The notes below the pieces were generated by a model. It had not been told where the DNA came from, made no database searches, and saw only the letters and a list, made by a program, of their open reading frames with translations. 13,226 nt of DNA, from assembly GCA_009936825.1 (NCBI GenBank), contig JAACDV010000160.1, forward strand, positions 1 to 13,226. Direction: 5' to 3'. Positions 1 to 6,548 of this stretch are shown here, one piece after another. The DNA is from Bacteroidota bacterium (lineage in GTDB: Bacteria > Pseudomonadota > Alphaproteobacteria > Puniceispirillales > Puniceispirillaceae). How positions within the stretch are numbered: position 1 is the stretch's first letter; each line of letters starts with the position of its first letter. A program made the translations under genes and the position numbers.

Positions 1-65
1 ATAATATTAATCTGACGCAACGTGCTGATAATTTTTTCTTGCTGCGTTGGGTCACGGTAAATTGA
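1..65 (+). CDS. C-terminal end of a probable ABC substrate-binding protein (partial, 5' cut)
   Basis: Only one plus-strand frame is open from the window edge. It reads about 20 residues, ending ADNFFLLRWVTVN, and stops with TGA at 63-65. The other two plus frames stop within the first 15 bases. A gene ending 37 bases before a DppB-like permease is, by the usual operon order of family 5 peptide importers, most likely the periplasmic substrate-binding protein. The visible residues are too few to show the family, so the identity rests on context. It could also be chance open sequence. Confidence 0.4.
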   Translation, partial: NINLTQRADNFFLLRWVTVN

Positions 66-102
66 TCTAGGGCTTGAAGCGCAGCGGTAATAGGCGCGGG
101 CG

Positions 103-1077
103 ATGGTACTCTTTGTTCTTAAAAGACTGATCCAGTCAGTCTTTGTCATGATTGCCGTCGCCTTTCTGGCCTTTTCGCTATTCCGCTTTGTTGGTGATCC
201 GGTCAGCCAGATGACCGGGGTTGAAACCTCGGTTGAAGACCGCGAACGTCTGCGTGAGGAATTGGGGCTCAATGATGCGTTCGTTTTGCAATTCGCGCGA
301 TTTACCAATGATATGCTGCGCGGCGAATTTGGCTATTCCTATCGTACCCGCCAACCCGTCGCCGCCATGATTGTCTCGCGTATGCCAGCGACCTTGGAGC
401 TTGGCACCGTTGCCCTGCTGATATCGTTGGTCGTGGGCATTCCTGCCGTTGTCTATGCTGCGCTGAAACCGCGCGGCGTTGTAACGCAAACCATTTTGCT
501 GACAACGCTGGTAGGGGTGGCGATCCCTACCTTTGTTATAGGAATCATGTTGATTTTTCTTTTTGGGGTAAAGCTGGGATGGTTGCCGACATTTGGGCGG
601 GGTGGCACTGTGGAGGTTGGGGGCTGGACCTCATCCTTATTCACTATTGATGGGTGGCGCGCCCTGATTCTACCAGCGTTAACGTTGGGCGTTTATCAAT
701 TAACTCTGACCATGCGGTTGGTTCGGGCTGAGATGATGGAGGTTATGCGATCGGACTATATTCGATTTGCAACTGCCCGCGGTATTTCCTATCAATCGCT
801 TCATTACCGACATGCGCTAGCGAATACGATGGTGCCGGTCATCACGATAATCGGCCTTCAGTTTGGCGGCGTTATTGCGTTCTCAATTGTAACCGAGAGT
901 GTGTTTCAATGGCCGGGCATGGGGTTGCTGTTTTTGGAATCGATTCGATTTGTCGATATTCCGGTGATGGGAATTTATCTGGTTGTCATTGCGTTCTTCT
1001 TTGTTTTGATCAACATGCTGGTTGATCTTCTTTATGTGGCTATCGACCCGCGGCTTCGCGTAAAGGAGGAGGTGTGA
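103..1077 (+). CDS. ABC peptide transporter permease, DppB/OppB type
   Basis: This is an inner-membrane permease subunit of a dipeptide/oligopeptide-type ABC importer, 324 residues, close to the family's usual length. It opens with a membrane segment (about residues 8-30), followed by a periplasmic stretch containing the family-typical GEFGYSYRTRQPV (74-86). Further hydrophobic segments lie at about 98-120, 130-156, 186-206, 240-265 and 285-315. The cytoplasmic EAA-type loop that contacts the ATPase is visible at about 209-240 (RAEMMEVMRSDYIRFATARG). The end has the family pattern ESVFQWPGMG (265-274) and AIDPRLR (313-319). An in-frame TAG at 91-93 means ATG 103 is the first usable start, although no strong ribosome binding site precedes it. 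The gene overlaps the next one by four bases (GTGA). The transported substrate cannot be told from the permease; peptides are the default guess. Confidence 0.93.
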   Translation: MVLFVLKRLIQSVFVMIAVAFLAFSLFRFVGDPVSQMTGVETSVEDRERLREELGLNDAFVLQFARFTNDMLRGEFGYSYRTRQPVAAMIVSRMPATLELGTVALLISLVVGIPAVVYAALKPRGVVTQTILLTTLVGVAIPTFVIGIMLIFLFGVKLGWLPTFGRGGTVEVGGWTSSLFTIDGWRALILPALTLGVYQLTLTMRLVRAEMMEVMRSDYIRFATARGISYQSLHYRHALANTMVPVITIIGLQFGGVIAFSIVTESVFQWPGMGLLFLESIRFVDIPVMGIYLVVIAFFFVLINMLVDLLYVAIDPRLRVKEEV

Positions 1078-1978
1078 TTTTGGCGCGCTGGATGCAGTCG
1101 GAATCGGTCTATCTATTTCTCAGAAATCCTGCCGCCATACTCGCTGCCATTGTTGCGATTATCGTCGTTGGCGGCGCCGTGTTTGCGCCGCTCATTACCC
1201 GAACCGATCCCTATGATCTGTCCTCCTTTTCCTTGATGGACGGCCTGCTTCCGCCGATTTGGGAGGGCGGTGATCCGCGGTTTCTTCTGGGTACCGATGA
1301 TCAGGGGCGCGATATGGTGTCGGCCATTTTATATGGTGCGCGGTTGTCGTTGTTGATTGGCGCTGTTGCTATGGCGATTGCCACCGTTTTGGGGGTTGGG
1401 CTAGGGCTGGCGGCAGGATATATAGGCGGCAGGCTGGATATGATTGTAATGCGCATTGCTGATGTGCAACTGGCACTTCCGACAATTTTGACGGCGTTGT
1501 TGATTGACGGTATTTCACGCGGGATACTGCCGCCCGAGCTTCAGCAGGATTTGCGCATCGCTGTGTTGACGGTGGCTATTGCGCTTTCGCTTTGGGTGAA
1601 TTTTGCCCGCACCGCCCGCGCTAGCGTTTTTGTTGAACGCAATAAGGATTATGTTCAGGCTGCCATGATCATGGGCCAGCACCCTTTGCGAATAATGTTG
1701 CGGCATATTCTTCCCAATATATTAGGGCCGCTTTTGGTGACTATGACGGTTGATCTGGCCTCGGCAATATTATTGGAAGCAACATTGTCGTTCCTTGGTA
1801 TTGGCTTGCCGGCAGATAGCCCATCACTTGGCACTCTGATCCGCATTGGCATGCAATTCCTGCTTTCAGGCGAATGGTGGATCCTGTGGGTACCGGCATT
1901 TTTGTTGTAGCATTGGTGGTTTCTATCAATGTTCTGGGCGATTTCTTGCGCGATATATTTAATCCGAGGCTGCGCTGA
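1074..1978 (+). CDS. ABC peptide transporter permease, DppC/OppC type, with apparent 3' frameshift
   Basis: This is the second permease of the importer. The start is GTG 1074, overlapping the TGA of the first permease and preceded by GGAGGAGG (1065-1072). A later ATG at 1092 is possible but lacks a site. The N-terminal membrane segment (about 20-40), the typical FLLGTDDQGRDMVSAILYGA (70-89) and the EAA loop around MGQHPLRIMLRHILPN are all present. The uninterrupted frame ends at TAG 1908-1910 after WWILWVPAFLL, 278 residues. The DNA just beyond, read one base back, gives FVVALVVSINVLGD and then FLRDIFNPRLR, stopping at TGA 1976-1978. This is exactly the missing family C-terminus. Adding one T to the T run at 1899-1903 restores a 301-residue protein with normal spacing. 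As written, the protein loses its last membrane segment. This may be a sequencing error, a real mutation or, less likely, programmed slippage. Confidence 0.88.
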
Positions 1979-3663
1979 TGCTGAAGATAGCGAACCTTGC
2001 CGTGCATTTTCCTGGCCGTCACGGTGTTTTTGCAGCGATTGAGGATGTTAGTCTGTCGATTGCGCCCGGTGAGATACACGGGTTGGTGGGTGAAAGTGGG
2101 GCCGGAAAATCAACCATCGGGGCGGCGGTAATAGGCCTCTTGCAAATGCCCGGTTTTGTGGCTGGCGGGGAGTTATCGTTGGCGGGGACTGACCTTCGCG
2201 CCCTAAGCCCGGCCGAGGCGCATGCGCTACGCGGCAGGCGTATTTCAATGATTTTTCAGGATCCGCAAACCAGTTTGAATCCATTGATGACGATCAAAGA
2301 TCAACTTATTGAAACCATTCAAACGCATGAAGATGTCAGCGCCGACGAAGCCTTGGCGCGCGCCATCGCGTTGCTGGAGGAAATTGGCATTGCCGATGCC
2401 GCGATTCGCATAAAGGCGTATCCGCATCAGTTTTCGGGTGGAATGCGCCAGCGTGTGGTGATCGCTCTAGCCTTATGCACCAACCCCGAACTGATCATTG
2501 CTGATGAGCCGACCAAAGCGTTGGATGTTGCGGTGCAGAGCCAAGTTCTGGGTCTGATCAAAAGATTGGCAGTAACCCGAGAAATCGGGTTTTTGTTGAT
2601 TACCCATGATATTGGCGTGATTGCTCAGATCACCGATAATGTTACCGTTCTTAGGAATGGCAGAGTGATGGAATCAGGACCGACCTTAAGCGTTTTGCGC
2701 ACCCCCAAAAACGCCTATACCCGGTCTTTAATGTCGGCAATCCCGCCGTTAAATCGCAAGCTGGGCCAGTTTTTGGTGCCGGATGATGAAGCGCCAAAAC
2801 TGGCATCGCCCGCGGTAAACAGCAAGGCAGATGCCGAGACTTGGCTGCGATCAGCAACGCAAGAACTAGGTGACGGATTGCGTGTCGAGGATGTAAGCGT
2901 CCGCTTCGCTGGCAATCGAACCAGTCTCTTTAGAAAGCCTGACGTTTTTACCGCACTCCATTCAGCATCAATGACTATTCAGCCCGGCTCGGTGATGGGA
3001 TTGGTCGGGGAAAGCGGGTCGGGAAAATCGACGATTGCCAAGGTGATCACCGGACTTGTGCAGCCGAGTGCCGGCCGGTTATATCTTGGCGAGCGTGAGC
3101 TGCCGCTGGCCAGATCGCGCACCCGGGCGCATCCATCGCGCCGCCTGATCCAGATGGTTTTTCAAGATCCCTATTCCAGCTTGAATGGCCGTCATAGAAT
3201 TGGCGAGATTTTAGCCGAACCTCTGTGGTTATACGGGCTGGAGAATGATGCGCAAAACCGCCGCGAGCTGGCGGCAGCGATGTTGGATCTTGTGGGTCTT
3301 TCTGAAGATGCGATTGATCGATTTCCACACCAGTTTTCGGGCGGGCAAAGACAGCGCATTGCGGTAGCGCGATCCCTGTTGGCACGCCCCCGGATTTTGA
3401 TTTGTGACGAGCCGACCTCGGCACTCGATGTCTCAATTCAAGCGCAGATTTTGAACCTTCTTAAAGACCTGCAATCGCGTTTTGGGCTGACTATTTTATT
3501 CATCAGCCATAATCTTGCAGTGGTTCGCCAGATGGCAGATTTTGTGACCGTACTGAAGGATGGAAAAGTGGTGGAAGCGCGCCCGTCCGAGAGTTTTTTC
3601 AACGCCCCAAACGCCCCATATTCGCGTGAGTTGTTGGCGCTGACGCCAGATTTCAGCCCCTGA
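1978..3663 (+). CDS. Fused double-ATPase subunit of peptide ABC importer (DppD-DppF type)
   Basis: A single 561-residue protein carries both nucleotide-binding domains that energise the importer from the cytoplasmic side. Domain 1 has Walker A GESGAGKS (38-45), Q-loop glutamine 94, signature FSGGM (152-156), Walker B ending in D176-E177 and switch histidine 210. Domain 2 has GESGSGKS (344-351), Q396, FSGGQ (453-457), D477-E478 and H511. All catalytic residues are therefore present twice. The linker after each domain (around 245-260 and 545-556) has the proline-containing tail typical of oligopeptide-transport ATPases. The first domain has DEPTKALD where the second has the usual DEPTSALD, a mild deviation. 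GAGG at 1966-1969 serves as ribosome binding site. The ATG shares its A with the stop of the restored upstream permease, suggesting translational coupling. Similar fused ATPases include GsiA and YejF of E. coli, but I cannot assign the substrate. Confidence 0.94.
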   Translation: MLKIANLAVHFPGRHGVFAAIEDVSLSIAPGEIHGLVGESGAGKSTIGAAVIGLLQMPGFVAGGELSLAGTDLRALSPAEAHALRGRRISMIFQDPQTSLNPLMTIKDQLIETIQTHEDVSADEALARAIALLEEIGIADAAIRIKAYPHQFSGGMRQRVVIALALCTNPELIIADEPTKALDVAVQSQVLGLIKRLAVTREIGFLLITHDIGVIAQITDNVTVLRNGRVMESGPTLSVLRTPKNAYTRSLMSAIPPLNRKLGQFLVPDDEAPKLASPAVNSKADAETWLRSATQELGDGLRVEDVSVRFAGNRTSLFRKPDVFTALHSASMTIQPGSVMGLVGESGSGKSTIAKVITGLVQPSAGRLYLGERELPLARSRTRAHPSRRLIQMVFQDPYSSLNGRHRIGEILAEPLWLYGLENDAQNRRELAAAMLDLVGLSEDAIDRFPHQFSGGQRQRIAVARSLLARPRILICDEPTSALDVSIQAQILNLLKDLQSRFGLTILFISHNLAVVRQMADFVTVLKDGKVVEARPSESFFNAPNAPYSRELLALTPDFSP

Positions 3664-3696
3664 CATAACCCTATCACTTGGCTATACCCCTAGCAC

Positions 3697-4233
3697 TTAA
3701 AGCGCGCCGGTATATTCGCCGCGCGCTGGATAATCAGCCTTGATGGCATAATCAATCGCGCCAATCAGCTCAGAAAAATGAGGGCGAACGAAGGGCATCG
3801 TCTGAACCGATCCGTAATATAAGGTCTGGCCAGGTGATACCATGAACAGGCCCGGTTCCGCGAACAGCGCCGGCTCTTCAATTCCGATAGATGTAGTGCC
3901 GCGTGATGTGGAAATATAAAGACCCCAGTCGCGCGCCACGGTCGACGGCAGATCATAAGCAAAGCGCAATGTCGTTGCGTCCAGCTTTTCGGCCATGGCC
4001 CTGGTCCGCTCAACATCGTCGGAGCTAACCGCAAGTGTCGCTACGCCGCGTTTGGTAAACTCGGGTTCGAGGCGCTGCAATTCGGCAAGATATTTTGCGC
4101 AGATGGGGCAGTGCAACCCGCGATAAAAGCAGATCACCGTTCCGCGCTCAGACGCGTCAGTAGTAAGATCAAATTCACCATGATCAAGTGTTGGCAATTT
4201 AAGATCGGGGGTCTTTTGGCGGGGGATCAACAT
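3697..4233 (-). CDS. Peroxiredoxin-like AhpC/TSA-family protein
   Basis: A 178-residue cytoplasmic thioredoxin-fold protein, probably a thiol peroxidase or related redox protein. The start of the domain (PRQKTPDLKLPTLDHGEFDL) and the active-site segment ICFYRGLHCPICAKYL are characteristic of the peroxiredoxin-like branch that carries a CxxC pair (C42 and C45), as opposed to the single peroxidatic cysteine of classical AhpC. The middle (ATLAVSSDD, then DLPSTVARDWGLY) matches the usual fold order. There is no signal peptide. GAGGA eight bases before ATG 4233 on the minus strand supports this start. The gene lies 74 bases downstream of the LysR regulator on the same strand, so the two may be co-transcribed. 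An array of 15-base repeats in the gap suggests it could also have its own control. The enzymatic activity is inferred from the fold; an oxidoreductase role without peroxidase activity is possible. Confidence 0.87.
   Translation of the reverse strand: MLIPRQKTPDLKLPTLDHGEFDLTTDASERGTVICFYRGLHCPICAKYLAELQRLEPEFTKRGVATLAVSSDDVERTRAMAEKLDATTLRFAYDLPSTVARDWGLYISTSRGTTSIGIEEPALFAEPGLFMVSPGQTLYYGSVQTMPFVRPHFSELIGAIDYAIKADYPARGEYTGAL
3701..3727 (-). terminator. Weak hairpin at the 3' end of the peroxiredoxin-like gene
   Basis: AGCGCGC (3701-3707) and GCGCGCT (3721-3727) form a seven-pair GC-rich stem with a 13-base loop. Read on the minus strand it is followed only by TTTAA, so it is a poor intrinsic terminator. 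It overlaps the last codons of the minus-strand gene, and the pairing may just reflect codon choice. The convergent genes leave 33 bases between their stop codons and nothing better is visible there. Confidence 0.22.
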
Positions 4234-4249
4234 GGGTTCTGTCCTCTTA

Positions 4250-4294
4250 TAGCAAGATGCGTTTTAGCAAGATGCGTTATAGGGAGATGAATGC
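4250..4294 (+). repeat. 15-base tandem repeat, two near-perfect copies plus a degenerate third
   Basis: TAGCAAGATGCGTT occurs at 4250-4263 and again at 4265-4278, a period of 15 bases. A looser third copy, TAGGGAGATGAATGC, occupies 4280-4294. The array fills most of the gap between the end of the LysR gene and the start of the peroxiredoxin-like gene, ending about 16 bases upstream of its ATG. It could be a regulator binding array or a replication-slippage product. Confidence 0.6.
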
Positions 4295-4307
4295 GCTACA
4301 GATGGGC

Positions 4308-5216
4308 TCAGTTACTAGCGATATTATCGCTTAGTCTGTCTCGCAGAAGATCAATGAACTTTCGCACCTTCAGCGGTAAAAAACGACGGTCAGGGTAAAT
4401 GGCGTAAATGCTGCGATGCGGCGTCGGCGTATGATCGGCGAGAATACGCACCAGACTACCATCATCAATCTGTTGTTGACATGCAAAAGCAGGAAGCAGC
4501 GAAAATCCCACACTGCGCGATGTGCTTTCCAGCATCATGCCGATACTGTTGACATAAATCGCTGCGGATAATGTCACTGATCCATCGGCCCCACCCGGTG
4601 TACGATAGGTAAAGGACGGGCTGTTGGCGGTGTTGGTATAAATGACCGCCGGAAGTTTTGACAGCTCAGCGGGCGTTGTCGGAAGACCGTGTTGTTTGAG
4701 AAATTGCGGACTTGCACAAATATAAAGCGGAAAATCGCAAAGGCGTTTAGCGATCAGACCGGAATCCTCCAACGCGCCAATGCGGATGATCAGATCATAC
4801 CCTTCTTCAACCAGATGAACGCGCTTGTCGTCAAATTCTACATCAACAACCACATCCGGATATAACAACGCAAATTCGGCAATCGGGCCGACAAGAAACT
4901 TCTCGCCAAACGCCATCGGGGCATTGATTTTCAACCGTCCAGAGGGACGATTCTGGCCCTCAGACAGCGCTTCCAGAAGGTTGGATATTTCCTCATCGCT
5001 GCGGTTTATAGCATCAACCAGTTGCTTGCCAGCCTCAGTTAGCGAGACTGTTCGCGTTGTCCGGTGAAACAGGACTAGTCCAAGGCGTTGCTCCAGCGCT
5101 TTTACCTGTTTGCTAACAGCGGCGCCGGAAACACCTAGTGCAGCAGCAGCCTTGGTAAAACTACTGTGAAGCGCCACCTCGCGCATCATCTCAAACCCAT
5201 TGCTAAAAATCATCAT
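4308..5216 (-). CDS. LysR-family transcriptional regulator
   Basis: A 302-residue DNA-binding regulator of normal LysR length. The N-terminal winged helix-turn-helix is clear at about residues 8-65 (SFTKAAAALGVSGAAVSKQV, then LEQRLGLVLFHRTTR and VSLTEAG). The substrate-binding domain runs from about 93 to 295, starting with GRLKINAPMAFGEKFLVGPI. The start at ATG 5216 is the first of two adjacent ATG codons. Alignment with the usual LysR N-terminus favours one of these over the later pair at residues 10-11, although no strong ribosome binding site is visible. It is divergent from the small cysteine protein, pirin and glutathionyl-hydroquinone reductase genes, the usual placing of a LysR activator relative to its targets. 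In E. coli, YhaJ sits beside the pirin gene yhaK. Whether this protein is an orthologue or only a relative of YhaJ needs a tree. The effector is unknown; quinone-like aromatics are a guess from the neighbours. Confidence 0.93.
   Translation of the reverse strand: MMIFSNGFEMMREVALHSSFTKAAAALGVSGAAVSKQVKALEQRLGLVLFHRTTRTVSLTEAGKQLVDAINRSDEEISNLLEALSEGQNRPSGRLKINAPMAFGEKFLVGPIAEFALLYPDVVVDVEFDDKRVHLVEEGYDLIIRIGALEDSGLIAKRLCDFPLYICASPQFLKQHGLPTTPAELSKLPAVIYTNTANSPSFTYRTPGGADGSVTLSAAIYVNSIGMMLESTSRSVGFSLLPAFACQQQIDDGSLVRILADHTPTPHRSIYAIYPDRRFLPLKVRKFIDLLRDRLSDNIASN
4318..4330. repeat. 13-base inverted repeat in the last codons of the LysR gene
   Basis: GCGATA-T-TATCGC is a perfect six-base dyad around a single central base, covering codons just before the LysR stop. 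With a one-base centre it cannot form a good RNA hairpin, so a protein binding site or chance are the options. Confidence 0.4.
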
Positions 5217-5228
5217 TAATAACTCACA

Positions 5229-5245
5229 GTTAAAAGTTTAGTAAC
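5229..5245. promoter_or_regulatory. Candidate LysR operator in the divergent intergenic region
   Basis: GTTAAAAGTTTAGTAAC is a partial dyad with arms GTTA and TAAC and contains a T-N11-A arrangement of the kind LysR regulators bind. It lies in the AT-rich 110-base region between the regulator and the divergent small gene. The region is so AT-rich that such a match could arise by chance. No convincing sigma-70 promoter can be picked for either direction. Confidence 0.28.
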
Positions 5246-5326
5246 TTATTCATTATTAAAATATCTGAGAAAATAGTCTATCTATCTATTACGAAAAATT
5301 CATGAAATCAAACCAAGGAGAACATA

Positions 5327-5470
5327 ATGTCCGAAGCACCTAAATGCGGCTGTGGCCGTTCGGTAACTGGCGATTGCATGGGGTGGCATGCTCTGAGTGA
5401 AGCAGAATATCAGGAAAAGAAAGGTGCCTGGGAGGCAGATCAGGCGCAAAAGGCTGAGAAATCAGTCTAG
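5327..5470 (+). CDS. 47-residue cysteine protein with CDGSH-like CxC...CxGxH motif
   Basis: This short gene has an excellent ribosome binding site, AAGGAG (5315-5320), six bases before ATG 5327, and ends at TAG 5468-5470. The product begins MSEAPKCGCGRSVTGDC and has C7, C9, C17 and H21. The order C-x-C-x2-S-(4 residues)-C-x-G-x-H closely resembles the three-cysteine one-histidine iron-sulfur site of CDGSH proteins. It differs by lacking the conserved proline, having CMGWH instead of CDGSH, and having one residue fewer between the second and third cysteines. The second half (about 24-45) is charged and looks helical (SEAEYQEKKGAWEADQAQKA). There is no signal peptide or membrane segment. It is the first gene divergent from the LysR regulator, 103 bases before the chosen pirin start. 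Metal binding is inferred from the motif; an iron-sulfur cluster or zinc would both fit. I cannot assign a function. Confidence 0.82.
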   Translation: MSEAPKCGCGRSVTGDCMGWHALSEAEYQEKKGAWEADQAQKAEKSV

Positions 5471-5493
5471 CCAGTTGCTCTACAAATAGTAAC

Positions 5494-5546
5494 GCAGAGT
5501 GATTACATCACCTTATAACTGGGCACCATAAATGATGGCGCTCTGC
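5494..5546 (+). promoter_or_regulatory. Candidate folded RNA leader upstream of the pirin gene
   Basis: Three nested pairings fit in 53 bases. The outer arms are GCAGAG (5494-5499) and CTCTGC (5541-5546). Inside are a perfect GTGAT-TAC-ATCAC hairpin (5499-5511) and a stem of GCACCAT (5523-5529) with ATGGCGC (5535-5541), loop AAATG and one mismatch. One base is shared at each junction, so the arms would shorten slightly in a three-way fold. No T tract follows, so it is not an obvious terminator. GTGATTACATCAC could instead be a DNA operator. Confidence 0.3.
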
Positions 5547-5573
5547 CTGCTATTTTCAAAAGGTAATTTTCTT

Positions 5574-6488
5574 ATGACGATCAGTTCCATGATATCGACA
5601 AGCAAGGCCAAGCCAACAGTTGAAGGTGCGGGGGTGAATTTGCATCGCGCTTTTGGGTTTAACGATCCTGAAATGTTCGACCCGTTTTTGCTGTTTGATG
5701 ATTTTCGCAATGATAACCCGGCCGATTATCAGGCGGGTTTTCCGTGGCATCCCCATCGCGGTATTGAGACAATCACCTATGTTTTGAGTGGAACTGTTGA
5801 TCACGCTGATAGCCTCGGAAACAGCGGAACGCTGGGTGCGGGGTCGGTCCAGTGGATGACGGCAGGATCAGGTATTTTGCATCAGGAGATGCCAAAGGGT
5901 GATACCAATGGGCAAATGCATGGATTTCAGCTTTGGGCAAATTTACCCGCCAGCCTAAAGATGTCCGCGCCGCGTTATCAGGATATCGAGGGCGGTGAAA
6001 TTCCCGAAGTTATTGATGATGATGGAACCCGTGTCAGGATTATCACTGGTTCTTTCTGGGGACAAAAAGGTCCAGTGGATGGCATTGCCGCCGACCCGCT
6101 TTATCTTGATGTGTCGGTTCCCGCGGGTAAGGTCAAACGCTTGAAAATTGACACTTATCAGAATAGTTTTGCTTATATTTTTGAGGGTGATGGACGCTTC
6201 GCCGATGCCTCTGACCCGCACGGGGTACTGTTGGAGAAAGAGGTCAATGGCGAAGAGCTGAATATTCGTGATATGTCGGGCAACCGTACGCTGGTGAAGT
6301 TCAGCTCAGGTGATGAGGTGGTTGTTGAGGCAGGACAGTCCGGGGTGCGCTTTCTCCTCGTTGCAGGAACGCCAATTCAGGAACCGGTAGCGTGGAGCGG
6401 CCCGATTGTGATGAACACGCGCGAAGAGCTGATGCAGGCTTTTGCCGATTTGCGCAACGACAGGTTTATTAGACCCGACGCCCCATAA
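5574..6488 (+). CDS. Pirin-family bicupin protein
   Basis: A 304-residue cytoplasmic pirin, a two-domain cupin that binds one metal in the N-terminal half. The metal ligands are visible as H59 and H61 in HPHRGIETITYVLSG, and H103 and E105 in GSVQWMTAGSGILHQE, matching the three-histidine, one-glutamate site of human pirin and E. coli YhhW. The C-terminal cupin spans roughly 180-290. The frame opens further upstream at ATG 5532, but I place the start at ATG 5574: AAAAGGTA (5558-5564) precedes it at a reasonable distance, and the extra 14 residues (MMALCLLFSKGNFL) do not resemble the family. Some bacterial pirins have quercetinase activity; others act through protein partners. The gene precedes the glutathionyl-hydroquinone reductase on the same strand with a 60-base gap, so the two are probably one operon under the divergent LysR regulator. 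Confidence 0.92.
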   Translation: MTISSMISTSKAKPTVEGAGVNLHRAFGFNDPEMFDPFLLFDDFRNDNPADYQAGFPWHPHRGIETITYVLSGTVDHADSLGNSGTLGAGSVQWMTAGSGILHQEMPKGDTNGQMHGFQLWANLPASLKMSAPRYQDIEGGEIPEVIDDDGTRVRIITGSFWGQKGPVDGIAADPLYLDVSVPAGKVKRLKIDTYQNSFAYIFEGDGRFADASDPHGVLLEKEVNGEELNIRDMSGNRTLVKFSSGDEVVVEAGQSGVRFLLVAGTPIQEPVAWSGPIVMNTREELMQAFADLRNDRFIRPDAP

Positions 6489-6548
6489 TTTTGGCTCAAG
6501 ATATTACCCCTAAAATTACATCCAAAAAATCATGCTAGGAAAAAATAG

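Noticed and set aside
1896..1910. Programmed -1 frameshifting to make two DppC products
   Set aside because: The T run would allow slippage, but there is no downstream stimulatory structure that I can see, and peptide-transporter permeases are not known to use it. A deletion or sequencing error is simpler.
5276..5291. Short TCTA tandem tract upstream of the small cysteine gene
   Set aside because: Only three units or so; too short to be a credible phase-variation tract, and it shows no other signal.
5532..5573. Upstream extension of the pirin gene from ATG 5532
   Set aside because: The extra residues are hydrophobic and unlike pirin N-termini, no ribosome binding site precedes ATG 5532, and the segment overlaps a potential RNA structure. 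ATG 5574 has AAAAGGTA upstream.
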